Of a DNA stretch of 64,000 nucleotides, positions 40,601 to 55,600 are shown one piece after another. This DNA is from Mugil cephalus (Eukaryota > Chordata > Actinopteri > Mugiliformes > Mugilidae). Positions within the stretch are counted from its first letter, which is position 1, and the number at the start of each line of letters is the position of its first letter. A program made the position numbers and the translations under genes. The notes beneath the pieces were generated by a model that saw only the letters and a list, made by a program, of their open reading frames with translations, did no database searches and had not been told where the DNA came from. The stretch covers positions 17,144,357-17,208,356 of the forward strand of contig NC_061789.1 of NCBI RefSeq assembly GCF_022458985.1, given 5' to 3'.

Positions 40601-43600
40601 ACACACATATATACACGAGGACTTAGAAGTGAATTGCGAATGAGAAGCGACTGGACATCCAGATGTTCAGAGTTACCTGGAAGTAATTTGCAAGCCCCAA
40701 TCAATTTGTGAATGACAGAAAATGTACCGACGGCACTCCTTTATAAGATCAGCACCTTGAAAGGTGTGGGCACTAATCACTTTCATGGAAAACGAGCGCT
40801 GCTGCACCGTGTTTTCAGTACGAATAATCCCCAAGGTATGTAAATAGCCATAATGTTTGCTGCAGTATATATGCGACTTCCTTGTTGGGGTAAATAGCAG
40901 GGGATAAAAATAGAGCCTGCTAATAGCACAGGCATTAAAGGCTGTATGCAGCCGACATAATTACCACTTTTGAGGCTGACAAAGTGAGAAAGGAGACAGA
41001 GAGGGAGATGCTGAAACTGTGCGACACATACTCACAAAGAGCGTAGAGCAGACAGCTCACAGGCATGCCTGCTGGCCCTGCCAGGCCGGTCCCTACAATG
41101 CAAGAACTCTTGTGTTCCCAAAATTCAGAGGGTTTGGAAAGACTGCGACGGCCTAAAGTCAGTGTTCTCAAACAGTGGACCTTTTCTCCCCCCCTCAGCT
41201 GTGCGTGCAAATTGTTCTAAATACGTATTTAATCTCAGACTAGATAAATAAACTGGTTTGGCAGGACCCTGTCCAGATGCTGCCTGGAGAGAAAAAAAAA
41301 AGACAGAGAAGGATTGAAGAGCCCTGGTAGAGGGGGTCAAAGTTCATCCAGAAGGCTGGTGGAGAGACTGCGAAGAGTCGCTGCAAGCCACCTGGACATT
41401 TACCATGCCAGGTATGACTACATGCAGAAGCAGAGAACCGCTGTACTGTATTAGCACTGTGTCATGTGCGAGGTGACTGTGCATGTGACTGCATATGGCT
41501 TATTCACGGCGGCGGCTGTGGCCCAGTAGGTAGAGCGGGTTGTCCACGTTCCAGAGGGTTAGCGGTTTTGAGCACCAATAGGTAGAAGGGCGCTTTATAA
41601 AAAGTCGACCATTTACCATACTCGAGAGCGGTTTTAGGGGAACAATTAGGCAATATACTTTCAGCTTCCAACCCTGTGAAACCAGTGCTGACGCCACGCC
41701 AGCATCACTACTTCCTCTGTGGTTAGAAAGCTGCGTGCCACCTGTCAGGCAGCGCTCATTCCGCCTGCATCTTTCTCCCCCGTTCTCACTCTCTTCCTAT
41801 TTACTTTCATCTGCCCCATTTCTCTTCTCTCTCCCTGTTTTTAACCTGGCCTCAGAGTGGTTTTCCCAGGCAGTACAAAGATCCCACTGCCTTACTGCTG
41901 CTCCAAAATAAAAATAAAGAGAGAAGGAGAGGGAGAGAGAGGGGGAGAAATCGCAGCCTCTCAGGCTATGTTTCCTGTTTGAGAATGCCTCTATATGATA
42001 TAAGTGGCAGTTCCGAACCCCCATAAACCCCCCCGATATAGCCCAAAGTAAAAGCCCAGGAGGTACTTAACACCACATCAGAGGGGGTCAGGATCAAACC
42101 CCAATGTGAAAAGGATAAATAAAAACCATGAGGTAAGTTCGGTCGAGTCTGCCGACACAGGCCAGTGGAGCCAGACAAGCTGACTGTGTGAGAAACATAG
42201 AGGGAAGGACATGCCTGCTCCCCTGACGCCTCTGTCACAGACACGGGATGTCCCACAGATGCTGCTCTTTTTGGGAACTTTAAACAGCGCGATAAGGAAA
42301 GTCAAAAAAAAAAAAAAAAAAAAAAAAGCCCCCAGACCCCCTGCATACCCCTCCCATGGTCTTCCATCTGGATCCCATCTCTGTTGCCTGCTAATGTTTC
42401 CCCTGGGGCCCACGGCTCGCCCTTAATTTGTTTCATTTGTGACCCCTGACCCCTCAGCGCCCCGCCCCCTCACACACAAATTGAGAAAACAATCTCTCTC
42501 TGTGCATTGCCCATCTTTCTGCTGCAAGCTTCCCGTTACTCTTTATGCTGGTTCTAAAGATTAGACATAAAATAGCATTTAAGTGTAATGCGAGCAAGCT
42601 TGTTTTGTGCATTTATTTGAAGAAAAAAAAAATTGTTCACAGTGCTCAGCTTGACAGCATTACATAAAAACAGTCGCAGGAACATCAATAAAATTAAATC
42701 ACTATTTCACTCATGGAAACATTTTCCCCACCGAACACTAAACTCCCTGGTCAGCCCCTCAAACCGAAACTATTCTGGAATCACAAATCATAGGTGATGA
42801 CAAAAGATTACTGCGTCTGCTCATGTTGTCAGCTGTTTGTGATTTTGTTTTTGGTATTTTAACAATGTAGATGAACAACATGAAACAGCATTTAAAATGT
42901 GGAGAGCGCTCGTCATAAATCTGCCTTGAAAGCTTACAGATTTTTTTTTTTTTTTTTTTTTGTCGTTGTTTTTACAAGAAACTAAACCTTTTCCCCTTTT
43001 GGCTCAGACATTTCCAGACAGATTCAGTTGCAGTTTACTGGAGCATGAGAAGCTCTGCATCATGTGGGGAGTAATTTTAACTGTAAATCAACAAAGGTAT
43101 GTCAATAAACCAATGTCAACATCTCTTTCTGTCACCACTCCAAGGGTTTTACAATTCATCCTCACATCATCAGTCTATATCTGCAATGTTGGTGGCCTAT
43201 TTTAGACACTGGGGCAATATTCAACCCATGTAGCCTCAGGAAGTCCTGCTGGAAAAAAAAAACAAAAAAAAAAACAAGGGAAAATGCCCTAATGGAGGCC
43301 TTCCTCACAACATATTCTTATGTAGCACATTAAGAAAAATGGGAGGATTATCTAACACCCTAAGGTGCCTGAGCGCGGACTGATGGCTGGAATAGCAAGT
43401 GCAGTGAAGTGCAGCGAAGGGTGCAAATACACAAATCTAAAATGGCCCAAAGAAAGAAGCTGCCCTCAGTTTTGGAGGGAAACGGCGAGGCGAGGCGTGT
43501 GGGGTTAGCAGTAAGGACGGGGCACTAGCCAAGGGCGCATGGTAACTGCTGTCAGAATTAGGCAATCTGACTGTCGCCATTCCAAACATATCCGAGCTCT

Positions 43601-46600
43601 GCTCCTGTTCAGTAGCGGGCCAAGAAGAAAAAAAGAAAAAAAAATGCACAGAAATATCCTATGAGATCATTCCTCAAAAGCATCAGACATGCAAGGCTCC
43701 TGAATCCAGTAGCTATCCTTGCACAAATGAGACGTTGAGGGACTTGGTTGGGGGTGGGTGGGGGTAGAGGGGGGCAGCTGTGCGCCACATGTGGTCAGAG
43801 AGAGGTTGGCTACAGGGCGACAGCACAGCATGAAGCTGCGACAGGAAACAATTAGGCTAATGAAATATTTACTGCATATAATTATACGAACAGCACCGAC
43901 CTGGCCCTGCGAGGAGCTCGTTTAGAAAAACTAAATAGAGTTAAACTTGAAGATTACAATTAGCTCTGGCATTAAAGCAAATCAATGTTCAGGAGCTTTG
44001 CTTGTTTAGTTAATGGATCACCAGAATTTCTGATAATCCGTTGTCTGTTTGCTGACTAATTCATTATTCATCCCTTCATCACACTGATAATACGCAGTAG
44101 CAGCAGCAGTGGTGGTGTGATTCGGACTCACCTTTCACCAACAGTTCAGGGTCTTCCTCCAAGCCCATCTTATTCTTCTCAATGATCAGGCTCTTCATCT
44201 CGTCAGGCGACTGTGAGACAGTGTGCCTGTGTGGAAGAGCAGAAAGAGAATGTAAATAACTCTGGTTCCACCTCAGCTCAAGTCTTCCCCTGACTACTCC
44301 CTCCCATTGGAAAGCTAATTGGCTCACAGACACACAGTAGGCTGTGACCCCCCTCCTCATGTGACTCTTTGCCAACTACAAACCCCTCTGACACTCTTAG
44401 ATGGGGTGGGGGGCGTGGGGGGCGTGGGGGGGGGTGTACTGGAAGAAGCGCCACGAATATCTGTCCTCTAGCGTTTTCCCACTTTCCCTCCCTAGCAGCA
44501 CGCAAGCCCACAAACGCACGCCGATACATACCACGCCACTGTGGACAGCTCGTCTATCTTTTATCACTCTGGCCTGGCGAGCCGAGCGGGCGACTGAAAA
44601 TAAACGTGACAGAGCGACGCCGGCCTGACTCCCGGCCAGCCAGCTCACGCCAGTCAGGGGAGGGCAGGGGAAGGTTCAAAAGGTCAGAGCAATGGATAGT
44701 CAAAACCAGAAACATCGGTAAATGTGCTGAACTGCTCTCCCTTTTTCTCCCTCTCCGGCGCACCGTGGTCAGGTTTGCCATTTCTGTGCGCAGGGGTTCG
44801 GCATCTGGGTGGGAAACGCTGTGGACGAATTCCGACTTGTTATCACAGGCCAAGGTCCATTTCCAGTCTATTAGATTGTTTAGAAGTCTTATCTCTACTC
44901 ATTTATTTATCTAATTACTCATTTATTTTCTCTATTTCCTGGGTCTAACTAGCATGGGAGACATAAGTGACAAACCCCTCTTTCCTTCCTGCCCTCCTCC
45001 TCCTCCTCCTCCTCCTCCTCCTCCTCCCCCCACTCCTCCCCGCCTGCTCCTGGGATCACTGCTCAGGAAATGAATCGAGCCCTTCCTCTCAATGGCCTCT
45101 GGTTACCTATGGCCACGCCAGCTGATTTATGTCATCATTGATCTGATATTTCCGGAAGGTTTCTCCTCACGGAAGGCAGCAACAATCAATGAGTCTGAAT
45201 TTAGCCTTATCTGCTTTGCCTCAGCCTACACGACTGAAGAAGCCGTTTCCTTTCTTTCGGCGTGCTCCCACCTGACCCTGTCCATACCATGGTTCATATT
45301 GTCCACCTCTGCGACTGGCCCCTCAAAGCAAACAAACTGCTCCCTCTGTGAGGTGTTTTTTCTACTTTTCTAACTGATGGTCATCTCTTACTTCAGCTCA
45401 TGCTCAGACACAGTGAAACTTGTACGTCATTTTCTTTTCTGTATGTGTGTGTATAAATTAGTCGGAGGCAGAACCAGAAAGCAGAAGTGGGAGGCCTGAC
45501 CGACTCAGGAGCCTGTCACATTATACTCAGTCATGCCGTATCACTAAGCCCGCTTGCCTGCTACAGCAGAAGCTTGCGGGGACCCCACTTAACGGCATTA
45601 AAATAAACACAGAAATGTGAGGACATCTTTTATCTGAGCTCGTTAATAACCCCTGCTACATTACGGAGACATGCACCCAGACAGACGGCCCTGAGGGGAC
45701 GGAGATCTATAGAAAGCTACTCCCCGTGTGGAGCACGGTGTCTGGAATTCACACAGGGCATGTTGGTATTGCTTCAGTTTCTAGATCTCCATTTAGTACG
45801 CACTAAATATCATCACTTGTTGAGGTCTCAACCTCTCACCAACTTGTACAACGCACAGCAGGACTGGAGCCAGTTAAAGCCGTGTCCACCATGGCGGGAT
45901 ACAGAAAAAAGTGCTGCTCTGTAGAATATGAGATATACTGGCATTCTTCTATAGCGTTCGCACACAGGGAAATATTTTTTCCGCCCGCAGTCCAAACCCA
46001 GGTTTTGACCTTTAGCGGCACAGAATGCATGACCTTCATAGCCACTTTGACTATTGTGTCCAACATCCCTGTCCTAAACGTGAGACTGACTGCAGGCCAC
46101 GGCGGCGTTAATTAACCCTTTGTCTTCCACATGATTAAATATCATTCCTTTTTACTCTATGTTAATAGTTTGTGCTGCAAACTGAGTATTTTGACACATA
46201 ATTATTAAAGTGTTCCAAGATTATACAGATTACAATATAAATACTTGAGCTGTTTGATGTATATTTTCGAGCTTTATCTCAAAAAGTATAGAAGCCATAG
46301 CTTAGATATATGTATATTTAATGTGTTCACAGCTGATTTACAAATTTGTGTATCTTACAAACTGAATGACTAGCAATGGTTAGAAATTGGGTAAAAAATG
46401 AGAAATTAAGCACTTTTATTGTCTTCTTCTTCTACTACTACAAAAAAGATCATGGTGCGGTTACAATGCCAGTCCAAGGGTTAAGGCTGCTACTACTGAG
46501 AATCCTCTGAATGTCTCAGTATATGTGAGAAATCTGATTATTTAAACAAGATTAAACTTCCAAGATGGCACATTTTTTCACTGAGCGAAATGTGTGTACA

Positions 46601-49600
46601 CTATAATTATATACAGACATAAGGGACAATCTAAAGACAGTGTAACCAATCAGAAAAACAACTTTTCCTCTGACAGAGTGTCGAGGGGTAATATGAAACC
46701 CTCATGCGCTCCAAAAGTAGATTAAACCTAAATAGATGTCAAAAAGCAGAAAACTCTGGGGAAGAAAAATGAACGCGAGAGTACCTAAAGATACACAAGA
46801 CACACACACATCCACGCGGAGATGTCACACATAGCCTCTGGCTGCCTGTAGTTACTTAACAAAGAACAGATATTTCAAAGAAACCTGATAGAAAATGGCT
46901 GATAAATGAAGAAACATGTTGTGCAGCTTGGGCCAAATGTCGAAGCGCTGTTGATGTGAGAGCCTCGACTCTCCACAGCTGTCCAGCAGCCCCACAGCCT
47001 CGGCCCGGCCTCCAATCTTTTCCCCCAGTGCTACCACCCCCACATTCCCAGAAGCCCCAGCCGGGGCTGTGACGGTGGGGCCTTCATCGGGCAACTTCCT
47101 GTGGAGCGCAGGAAACAATTTGACATGGGGATTAGACGGCACATCTACCGACAGCACCTCCTTCTCGCCTGCCCTCGAGGACCGAGCGTTGGCGAGGAGA
47201 AGCATTTTTAACGTCACACTGCTCATCTGGCGAAATCCAAAATGTGCTAAAAATCAGGACTTTCCCTCCGCTCTGTCGTTCGGGGGTTAACATACTGCAC
47301 GCGCGGCCTACAGAGACGAGCTGCTTTATAAAAGAAATGATTGTACTGCAAACTGAAAGGAAAAATGGAGGCAACCTGAATCCTATATATGTGATCAGAC
47401 CGGCAAATAAAAAAAAAATAAAAAAAATACCAGCTGTCACGCAAAGAAGAAAAGGGGGAAGTCATGAAAATGCGAATCAGAAATGAAGAAACATGATTGA
47501 AGAGAGGAAGAGAATTGTTTCCCCATATGTACACTGATTCTATAATAACTCCAAAGCACACATTAACATCCTGTGCAGTTGCGCCAGTCGTAATGTCATC
47601 TGTCCCCTGTACAGAAGTGAGACACTGCACGGTGCACACCCAACGAATTATCCCGTGTGTGTGGTGATGAAATGAGCCCTTCAGCACACATTTATCTATC
47701 AGTTTGTCTTGTCCTGCTCTTGGACGTCCTCAGATATAACGTCCCATCCCATTTTGTCGAAACAACACAAATAAAGCTGCTCGGAAGATCGCGGGGTTGA
47801 CCAGAGGCAACAAAGGACATGCCAAAGTGTATTATTTATTTGGAAAGCCTCATTTATTGGTATTGTCAAGAAAAACACGTGTTCACACTAATCTTCTAGA
47901 TTAACTTCTTTTTCCTCTCGCGAACTACCGAATTCCATTGGTTTATCAAAATGACTGCCTGACCCACAAACTAAACAATGGCAGAAAAAATGGCACAATG
48001 CAACACAACTACTCCTCCATAATAAAAGGTGTATAAAATTGGCTCCAATCTGACCAGGCTTGGCTGGGTGGAGATCCCTTTCTGTGTATTACATGATGTC
48101 ATCAAATCCCACAAAAAACTCATGCGGCGTCCCACCCTAGCAGGTGTGACAACACTAACAGGAGGATCAGGCAGATATCAGGTATGGTGCGTACACGCCC
48201 ACGAACGTCCAATTAGCCAAAGTATGCGAAGGCTGCGCTGGCCGTGATGGAAGCTAGGACAGCTCCATTTTCCATATATGGCCGTGATGCTGCTCGCTCT
48301 TCCACGTTGACCGTGCCGTCAACGTGGAAGAGTGATACGAATGAGTAATATGTGTAATCATAGCTTAATGTTCAATTTACAATGACCTTTTCAAATCCAT
48401 TTCAAATTCCAAACAATCAAAAGCGGTTTACAGCCATGCCCATTTAATGTCATAGTGATTAGATTGTAATTAAAAATAATTTTTTTTTAATAAAAAACAT
48501 TAAATGGACACATGGTAGGCCTATGAATGACTGGAATTTTGAATTAAATTATTTGAAACATTGACTTAGTCATTTCTGGAGATCAACGAGTTGCTCTCAA
48601 GCAGATTAAATGTATTCGTTTCACTCAACCAGCTCCTGAAAAGTAACACTACAAAAGCAGCCAGCTCAACAGACGGAGCGCACACCTTCGTTTCCGTTCT
48701 ACTGTTACGGACTGACTTTTTTTTGCGCTGACAATGACAGTGACACACTTAAAATCCGGCTGTGTGAGAGGCACAATGAGCTGATCGGTGACCGTCTGTC
48801 TGGTGGTAGCGACTGGAGTAATTGATTTCGATCCAGGGTCAAATCACAATGCTGAGACACTAATTAAAGTCAGAAAAGTGGTGTCCTTGCTCCAGGGCTT
48901 TAAATGACCGCGGTGGAAACATGTCCCAGCATACAAAGTAGGTCCTTGCAACCACAAGAACATGCACCGTTGCAAAAAATGACCACTGCGCAGATGTTTC
49001 ACAGGGATAGATAATGATTCGTCCGGGTGACGATATCCAGCTCCATTAAAGCTCATGCGCTGCACACAATCGAGTTACCCACAGTACACTAGACATTATC
49101 AAGGTTCAAGAATACTGTCTGAGACCTTCATTAAGCTGCACTGGGTAATGCTATAACACTAAACAATCACAGATTCTCTGGTTTGCAGAGATCCCTCTCT
49201 TTCTCTTTCCAGTCCCTATCCCCGCCCCCACAGTGCATGGGCTGACTGCATGGGCCTCTGGCTGAAACTGGGCTGGTGGGAAAATGGGAATGTGGTGATT
49301 AAGACTGGGCCTATATGACCTTCCAGCTAAAAATACACTGTTTACTCAAGACCACTGCCAAGAAAGCCTGGACCAGGCAGAGGGGAGAGGGGAAAAAAAG
49401 TCATGTTTTGAGACCGGAGTAGGAGGGCTGTGTGACAGGAAGTCTGAGCTTGCGATTGAAGGAGTGCGTACTGTCAGCAAAATATTTTATGATGCAGAGA
49501 AAGTGGCTTTTTTAGTTCAAACGCAGTCATTCTGATTGGGAATTTGGCGAAGTGAATTGAAACCTTTTTTTCCAAATTTGTTGATTGTTACAAACACAGA

Positions 49601-52600
49601 AACATGGATGCTTGGCTGTCAGGAAGACTGACAGCCAAGTCCACTGCTGACATCTTTACACAAGCACCCGCTTGTTTCACACACACACCCACTTACTAAC
49701 ACATGAAATACATCCTTAACAGTAGTGGCTTGCATAAAATGGCAAGAATTGTGAAGCAACGAAGGGGAAGCTACAGGCAAAGCAGAAAATGGTGGGAAAT
49801 ACAGGTGTCGAGTTGCACTGCCCTGCCCCAGATATGAGAAGGAACTTGAGGGTGAGGAAAGTGATGGTGAAAAGGTAGTGATGATGTAAGACAGATGTGA
49901 ATTGAGTATGAGCTCAACAGGATGGAGCAAGCAGCTCGATACTTGGTGGGATCTGCCTGAAAATGGCACGACCAGGGCCAAACACACAACAAATTGACCC
50001 TGTGACATTCTCCTGATTCTCTATGATATGCTATGATGATGTGATATTTGGGTGACAGCGAGATGCTTTGATCACTCTAAGCCTATGTGTAATGTTCTAT
50101 TAGGAAAAATACTAGAAATGTGTGTGGCTTGTAGCCATGTTTGTGTCACTTTCCGTTCCAAGACTCAAAAGCATACTACACAAATCATGACATTTTCCAC
50201 ATAAAGTGACTACTGCTGTAGTCTATTTGCCTGCAACTTCCTCATACGGCAACATAGCTGAAACACACAGCACCATTATATCACAGGACTGACTGAGGTC
50301 CCTGAACTGCAAAACCACTACAGGCAGACGTGTTTGAAGTCACCACTGTGTTTTTGCAGACGTGGGCCGATCTATCTGCCTCCTTAACCACATCAGATCT
50401 GTAGCGTGACTAAATATCTCAGCATGGCCACATTTTCCTCAGTCTGCAAACATAAATCACAACAATCTCATATGGGCCATTATTCAGCATAAGTGTTTAG
50501 ATCAACATCTCCACCTAGACAGTTCCATTCAATAGTTCAATAAAAGTACAAAGTAAACCAGAGCTACTCTACCCTTTTGCTACATAGCACAGTGCTGATT
50601 TATCAGAACTGGGCTTGGCTTTCCCCTTCATACCGCTGAACTTCTGGGTGTGTCCTCCCATTGGCCAGGTAATGACCAAGCACTACGCTCTCTAATCTCT
50701 GCACTCAGTGTGATGATTACAGCCATGCTCTTAACACACTCCCTTCAGAACCAGTTGTTAATTATGCCATGTGGCCTGAGGACACTTCCACTACATTATA
50801 GAAGTGACACACATACGCACAACTCTGAGCCACACCTCTTTTGGGAGTGCTGTTGAGGTAGGACTGAGTCACCCAGTCCAGTCCTCACTTCTTTCCTTCC
50901 TTCTTTCTTCTCTCAAACCTCAAGAGACAGCATGTCCTGTATGACTACAGCAAAATCTGTCTAGAGTCACCTACCCACTTCCTGGGGCAGCTCTATTCCT
51001 GTTGGGAGTTGTTGCAGACCGTTGTCTATTCCTTTGTGGAGCGTGATGGACCTATACGTCGAGCTTTGTGACTCACTGCCTGTGAGTCGGCAGATGCACA
51101 GCAGAGATTGTGGATGAGGGGACAGGGGAAGGGGGGGATGATAAGGGAACGATGCCAGAGATAGAGTGGAGCAGAGCCTGGCTACATCACTGTCTGAGAT
51201 CACAGTCATGCACTAATAGTCTGGATCAAGCCTTCCATGAATCACGTCTTTTCATTGTCACCAACATTCGCTTGTAAGACACGTGACTATTTGAATTTCG
51301 CTACTTGTGACATGCGTACACGCTCCTCGGGACCAGCAGTTTGAGTGTGCAGCTTTCAAACTAACAAGTTAACTGGATTTGCTGATGTAGAGCATGGATA
51401 GGCAACATTATAATAGTGGTTAAACACAACCACCTCTGTTAATCACTGACAAGAGCAAAAATCAAAGAGTAAACTCAAAGTCTGAAAACTAATAAATACA
51501 TGGTAGGTGCATTATATACACTCAGAGAATGGACGTGGGCCTTTAAGTCCTATGGGCTGAGGGGAGGGGCCTCTGTGGATCATCCCACAGATACTTGATC
51601 AGTTTGGGATCTAGTGAGTTTGGAGGCCAGGTCAACACCTTGTGCTGTTCTTCGTGTTTTTTGAGTTGTTCCTGAATCATTTTTGTGTGCGTCTGTGTCA
51701 AGGTGAATCCTGCTGGGGACGGCTGCTGCCATCAAGGAGCGCCATAGCTACAGAGCCTGGTCTGGTCAAGGTGAGCAGCACATGTCTAAGTATCGTCCAC
51801 ATGAATGCCAGCTCCAAAGGTTTCCCAGCAGAACATTGGATTGTTACAAGATGGTCAATTGTTATTTACTTCTCCATGTTGTGTCTGATTAATGTACACA
51901 TGCAATCAAAGTGTAACTGCATGGCCGTGGGGAGAACCCCGTGAGATACTGCGGAGGAAGTGAAAAATCTGACACATGCGCCAGTCTACGGATAAGTACA
52001 TAAATTCCCAGCAAGAAGGAACTATTACTTCCTAAAAATGTTAAGGGGGAACAAATCTCTCTCCTCTTACCCGTTTGTCCCATTGGCTGTGCAAGTTGGT
52101 TGAGAAACAATCACCTCAGCTGGAGTCTGTCAACAGAAGAGAGAGAAATGAGTAAACAGATGATAATGCAAGTCTGTCCTTAGAACTAGTCCACAGGTTG
52201 GAGTGGCTCCTCAATGGTTTGCTTTCAGTGGCCATGTTACAGTAGAGCACGCAGACGCCCCTGGCAGCCTCAGCACATAGCTGCACTGTTCCTGTAATGC
52301 TTGGCTTTCACTTGCAAGGGGTAAGCTGGTAGGGAGAAATATGGCATGCAAAACAGGCTAACTTAAGAAATGGGAACAGAAGAATCTTTTGTGCATGAGC
52401 TGCGTGCACCCCAGTCATCACACCCCAGAATGCTGTTCTTCAGGCCATCATTTCTTTAAGAATGTTGTCCTACAAATAAACCTAGGGTTGGAAATAGCTC
52501 ATTGGAACAGTTGCTTTCATGTTCTCTATCCGAAGACTGAAGGTAAAATGCTGTTCGTCTGAACAAAAGCACAAAGAGACCAGTGGAGGTGATGTATTTG

Positions 52601-55600
52601 AACCACACTTTGTCTGGTAAAAGCACTGAATACAGAATAGAGCCATAAATTTTACTCAGAGAAGCACACACCAACTGCACACCAGCTATTAATATCAAAT
52701 CACAAACATGCTTTCCTAGAAATTCATTTTGTGTTGAAACTGGACCTAGTGCCTCTACGGGCTAAAATGGGGCCACCACAAGCAGACATGTAAAATCAAA
52801 TTTCACGGGTGGAACAATGAACTTTTCATTCCAGGAGTCCCCATGAAGCAGAAGATAGGAGAAGATGTTTCCTTTCCCAGTGCTCCGGCCCCTTGATTCC
52901 CATTCCGACCTTGGAAAACCCCATCAGACACCAGAGCTTGCCTGTGTGCAATTTGGACCGATTCCCTGTTGTGCAGAGCAGCACAGCGTGTCCCAGTGGC
53001 CTGACTTGTTGTCTATGTGAACCACAGCCTTGAGCCAGCTCCTGTGGCTGCCCCAGCCCAACTCGGGGTGTTGGCCTACCTGAAACACTATCCAGGTCAG
53101 TTCTGGGCCCCTCACAGTTCACACACCACACTTTACTACTGGGCAAACTACCCTAAGTATAGACATTGCCCCACAAAAACAGTCTAGTGCTTCTTTTTAG
53201 ATGGCTCAAAAATAACAAAGAAAACATGAACTGCAAATTTATAAGCTAGTATGGAATCTGTGTTATATTTATAAGGCAGATGGACACTGAGGCAAATGAG
53301 GAAAAGGGTAGGGTTTGCATAATGAAATTTCATTAATGTTTAACTCATGGGCAGTGCTGGAAATGTCAAACCAGACAAGCAAGAATAACTGAACAGTGTG
53401 AGAAAGTGACTTATGAATGGAATAGAATGTTTATGGTAATTCCCTCTCTCTGTCCATAACCATACAGTAAATGATTAAGCCAAGCCAACGACCTCAGAAA
53501 ATAAAATTCAGACAGCCAACAGATCAAAACTAATCACGTCAGTGGGAAAAGCTGTAATTTTATAACGTAAACTGATCAGACGATCAATAAACTAAGGGGA
53601 CGGCTAGACAGAGTCAACATACTTGAGTCATTCTTGACAAAATTTGACATTTTACAGAAATATAGCTGTCCAATAAACATAATGGGCTCTGGGATGAGGA
53701 ACAAGGATAGCGTGCGATGCAGAGTCCTGGCAAAAGATCTCCCTTTGGAAGGGCAGGGGATGAATCACTCCAGACTAGAGCAGAGCGCGGAGGAAAAGAG
53801 GGAAAGATGCCGTGATGTGTTCGTTCCGTGGTAGACTTCCGTTCTCGCTTTCCCCAGCCTACTCTCTCGCTTTCTTTCTCTCTCCCTTCAGCTCTCCTGG
53901 GAGGCTGAGTAACCAGGAGGAAATGCTTGGGCTCAGCCAGTGTCGGCCTGAAGACCAGATGTGTGGCCTGGAGGTGGTGAGGCAGAGACGCAACGGAAAC
54001 CAAATATAAACCAGCCTACCGTGACACCTCTGAAGGCAGAGGGCAGTAGTGATGGTTAATGGGACCCACTCTCTGCGAAGCTGGACTGTGCCTGTTTGTT
54101 CCAAGTAACAGGATGCACTGCGGTGCTCCAATCCATACTTACAACTGCCCTGGCCTAAACACTATGTAGTTTAATGGTAAAGGTTACATAAAAACTGAAT
54201 AAAGGTTGCAAAGGAAACATGGAAAGAAGAGGGAATGACGGATGTCCTGGCCTAAAATTAGTGCCTAGCTGTCCCAACACTGGAGGCATTCAGCTCAGTG
54301 TGACTGTTTGGGCAGCTGCTGAAGGGCAGTTTCTTCGAATGAGGGCTGTAAACATGAAGGGAAAAGGTTCTAACATGGCACTGTGCTCTTGATGGCCAAG
54401 CTTGCATAAATGTCAGCACTGACTCATGATTCCAACCTCAGTAAGAAGGACCCTGGCAGGGAACGGGGTTAGCACAGCATATGGCTTTGGTATTGGACGT
54501 GGATGCTACACGTCATGGCATCCTCTTGGCAACATGTTGAAAAACAACGCAGAAGACTGTGGTGAGATTTTTGGATGTCTTGAGGAGGGAGACTCCACCA
54601 GACCTGTGGGTTACTGTGGTCATCCCTGACAGGAGCTGGACAGAGGCCTACTAAATGGAGTATTTCAGCATTAGAAAGCCCCAAAAACACACGCACACCC
54701 AGGGAGGTCTGACCCACCGTCTGAAAATGTAACTTGGAAAACTCTGAACCGTAAATGAGTTCTCTTGGTGGAAGATGGTAGGTAGCCCTGCAGGGCTTTC
54801 CCATACCTATCACTGAGGTCATCAACCATCCACCCTGCACCACCCCCTCTGTTGACACCATGGAAAGCCAAACAGTAAAACTGCCTAAATCTGTATATTC
54901 TGCGGGGGAGTTCCAGGGCGTATTAGCCGACGTTGGTCAGCTGACAGTATTGGTAAAGAGTGGTTCAGTGGAGGTCTTAATTATTGGCCCAGTGTGAACT
55001 ATTGACACTAATGTACAATGTCCAGCAAAGACTAGTGACAAGGATCAAGAGGAAATAGGATTTGCTCGAGAGAACTGATGGCCAGCAAACAATAAGGAAC
55101 TGATAATCAATAGCTCATTCCCATCTTGGTGTCAGAAGAAAGGCCCAAATAATTGTTTTGCAGCATTTGGCTACTTGATGAACATCGTCAGTTACAACAG
55201 TCAATAAAATGGTTCCTTCCATTATGAAGTAATCTGATCAACGGAAGAGCCCTAAGCACATGATACATTAAGACAAAATGTTCCTGTAGGGCAAATGTAT
55301 CACTCAGATTAATAGAGGCAGACTAACATTTTACGGTTCGGGACAAGTCAATTCATATTCATGAATATTTACAAGCACAAATCAATAGAGCCAGGACTCA
55401 GGTCAGTGATGGAACATTGTAGAGGACAGAGCAGCTCTAAAGACAAAGAAGCATTATGAGCTTCACAGTTGACAGTTTCGCACTACCACGTATTCAAAGG
55501 CAGATTAGACGGGAATTATTTATTAAGAGGTTCCAAACTTTGAACTGGCTTTTGAAGATTTTCTCTGTATTCCGACAAATCCAAAAACAAATCAGCCCTA

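Larger units (their letters stand above)
40588..44131 (-). other. plekhh3: plekhh3 intron 3
   Basis: 3.5 kb without coding signal. It contains a SINE at 41508-41619, a poly-A run at 42304-42327 and a poly-T run at 42941-42961. Confidence 0.7.
44227..52070 (-). other. plekhh3: plekhh3 intron 2 (7.8 kb)
   Basis: The largest intron in the window. It holds a CTC microsatellite (44994-45027), an unexplained 124-codon minus-strand ORF (46852-47226), hairpins at 48297-48332 and 49611-49639, and a dead Tc1 transposase piece (about 51530-51845). No nested gene was recognised. Confidence 0.6.

Noticed and set aside
41508-41619. Possible tRNA gene
   Set aside because: The box A and box B-like parts belong to a degraded SINE; no acceptor stem or anticodon arm forms.
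53614-54861. Overlapping 129- and 130-codon minus-strand ORFs
   Set aside because: No motif, splice structure or composition supports coding; they lie in plekhh3 intron 1.
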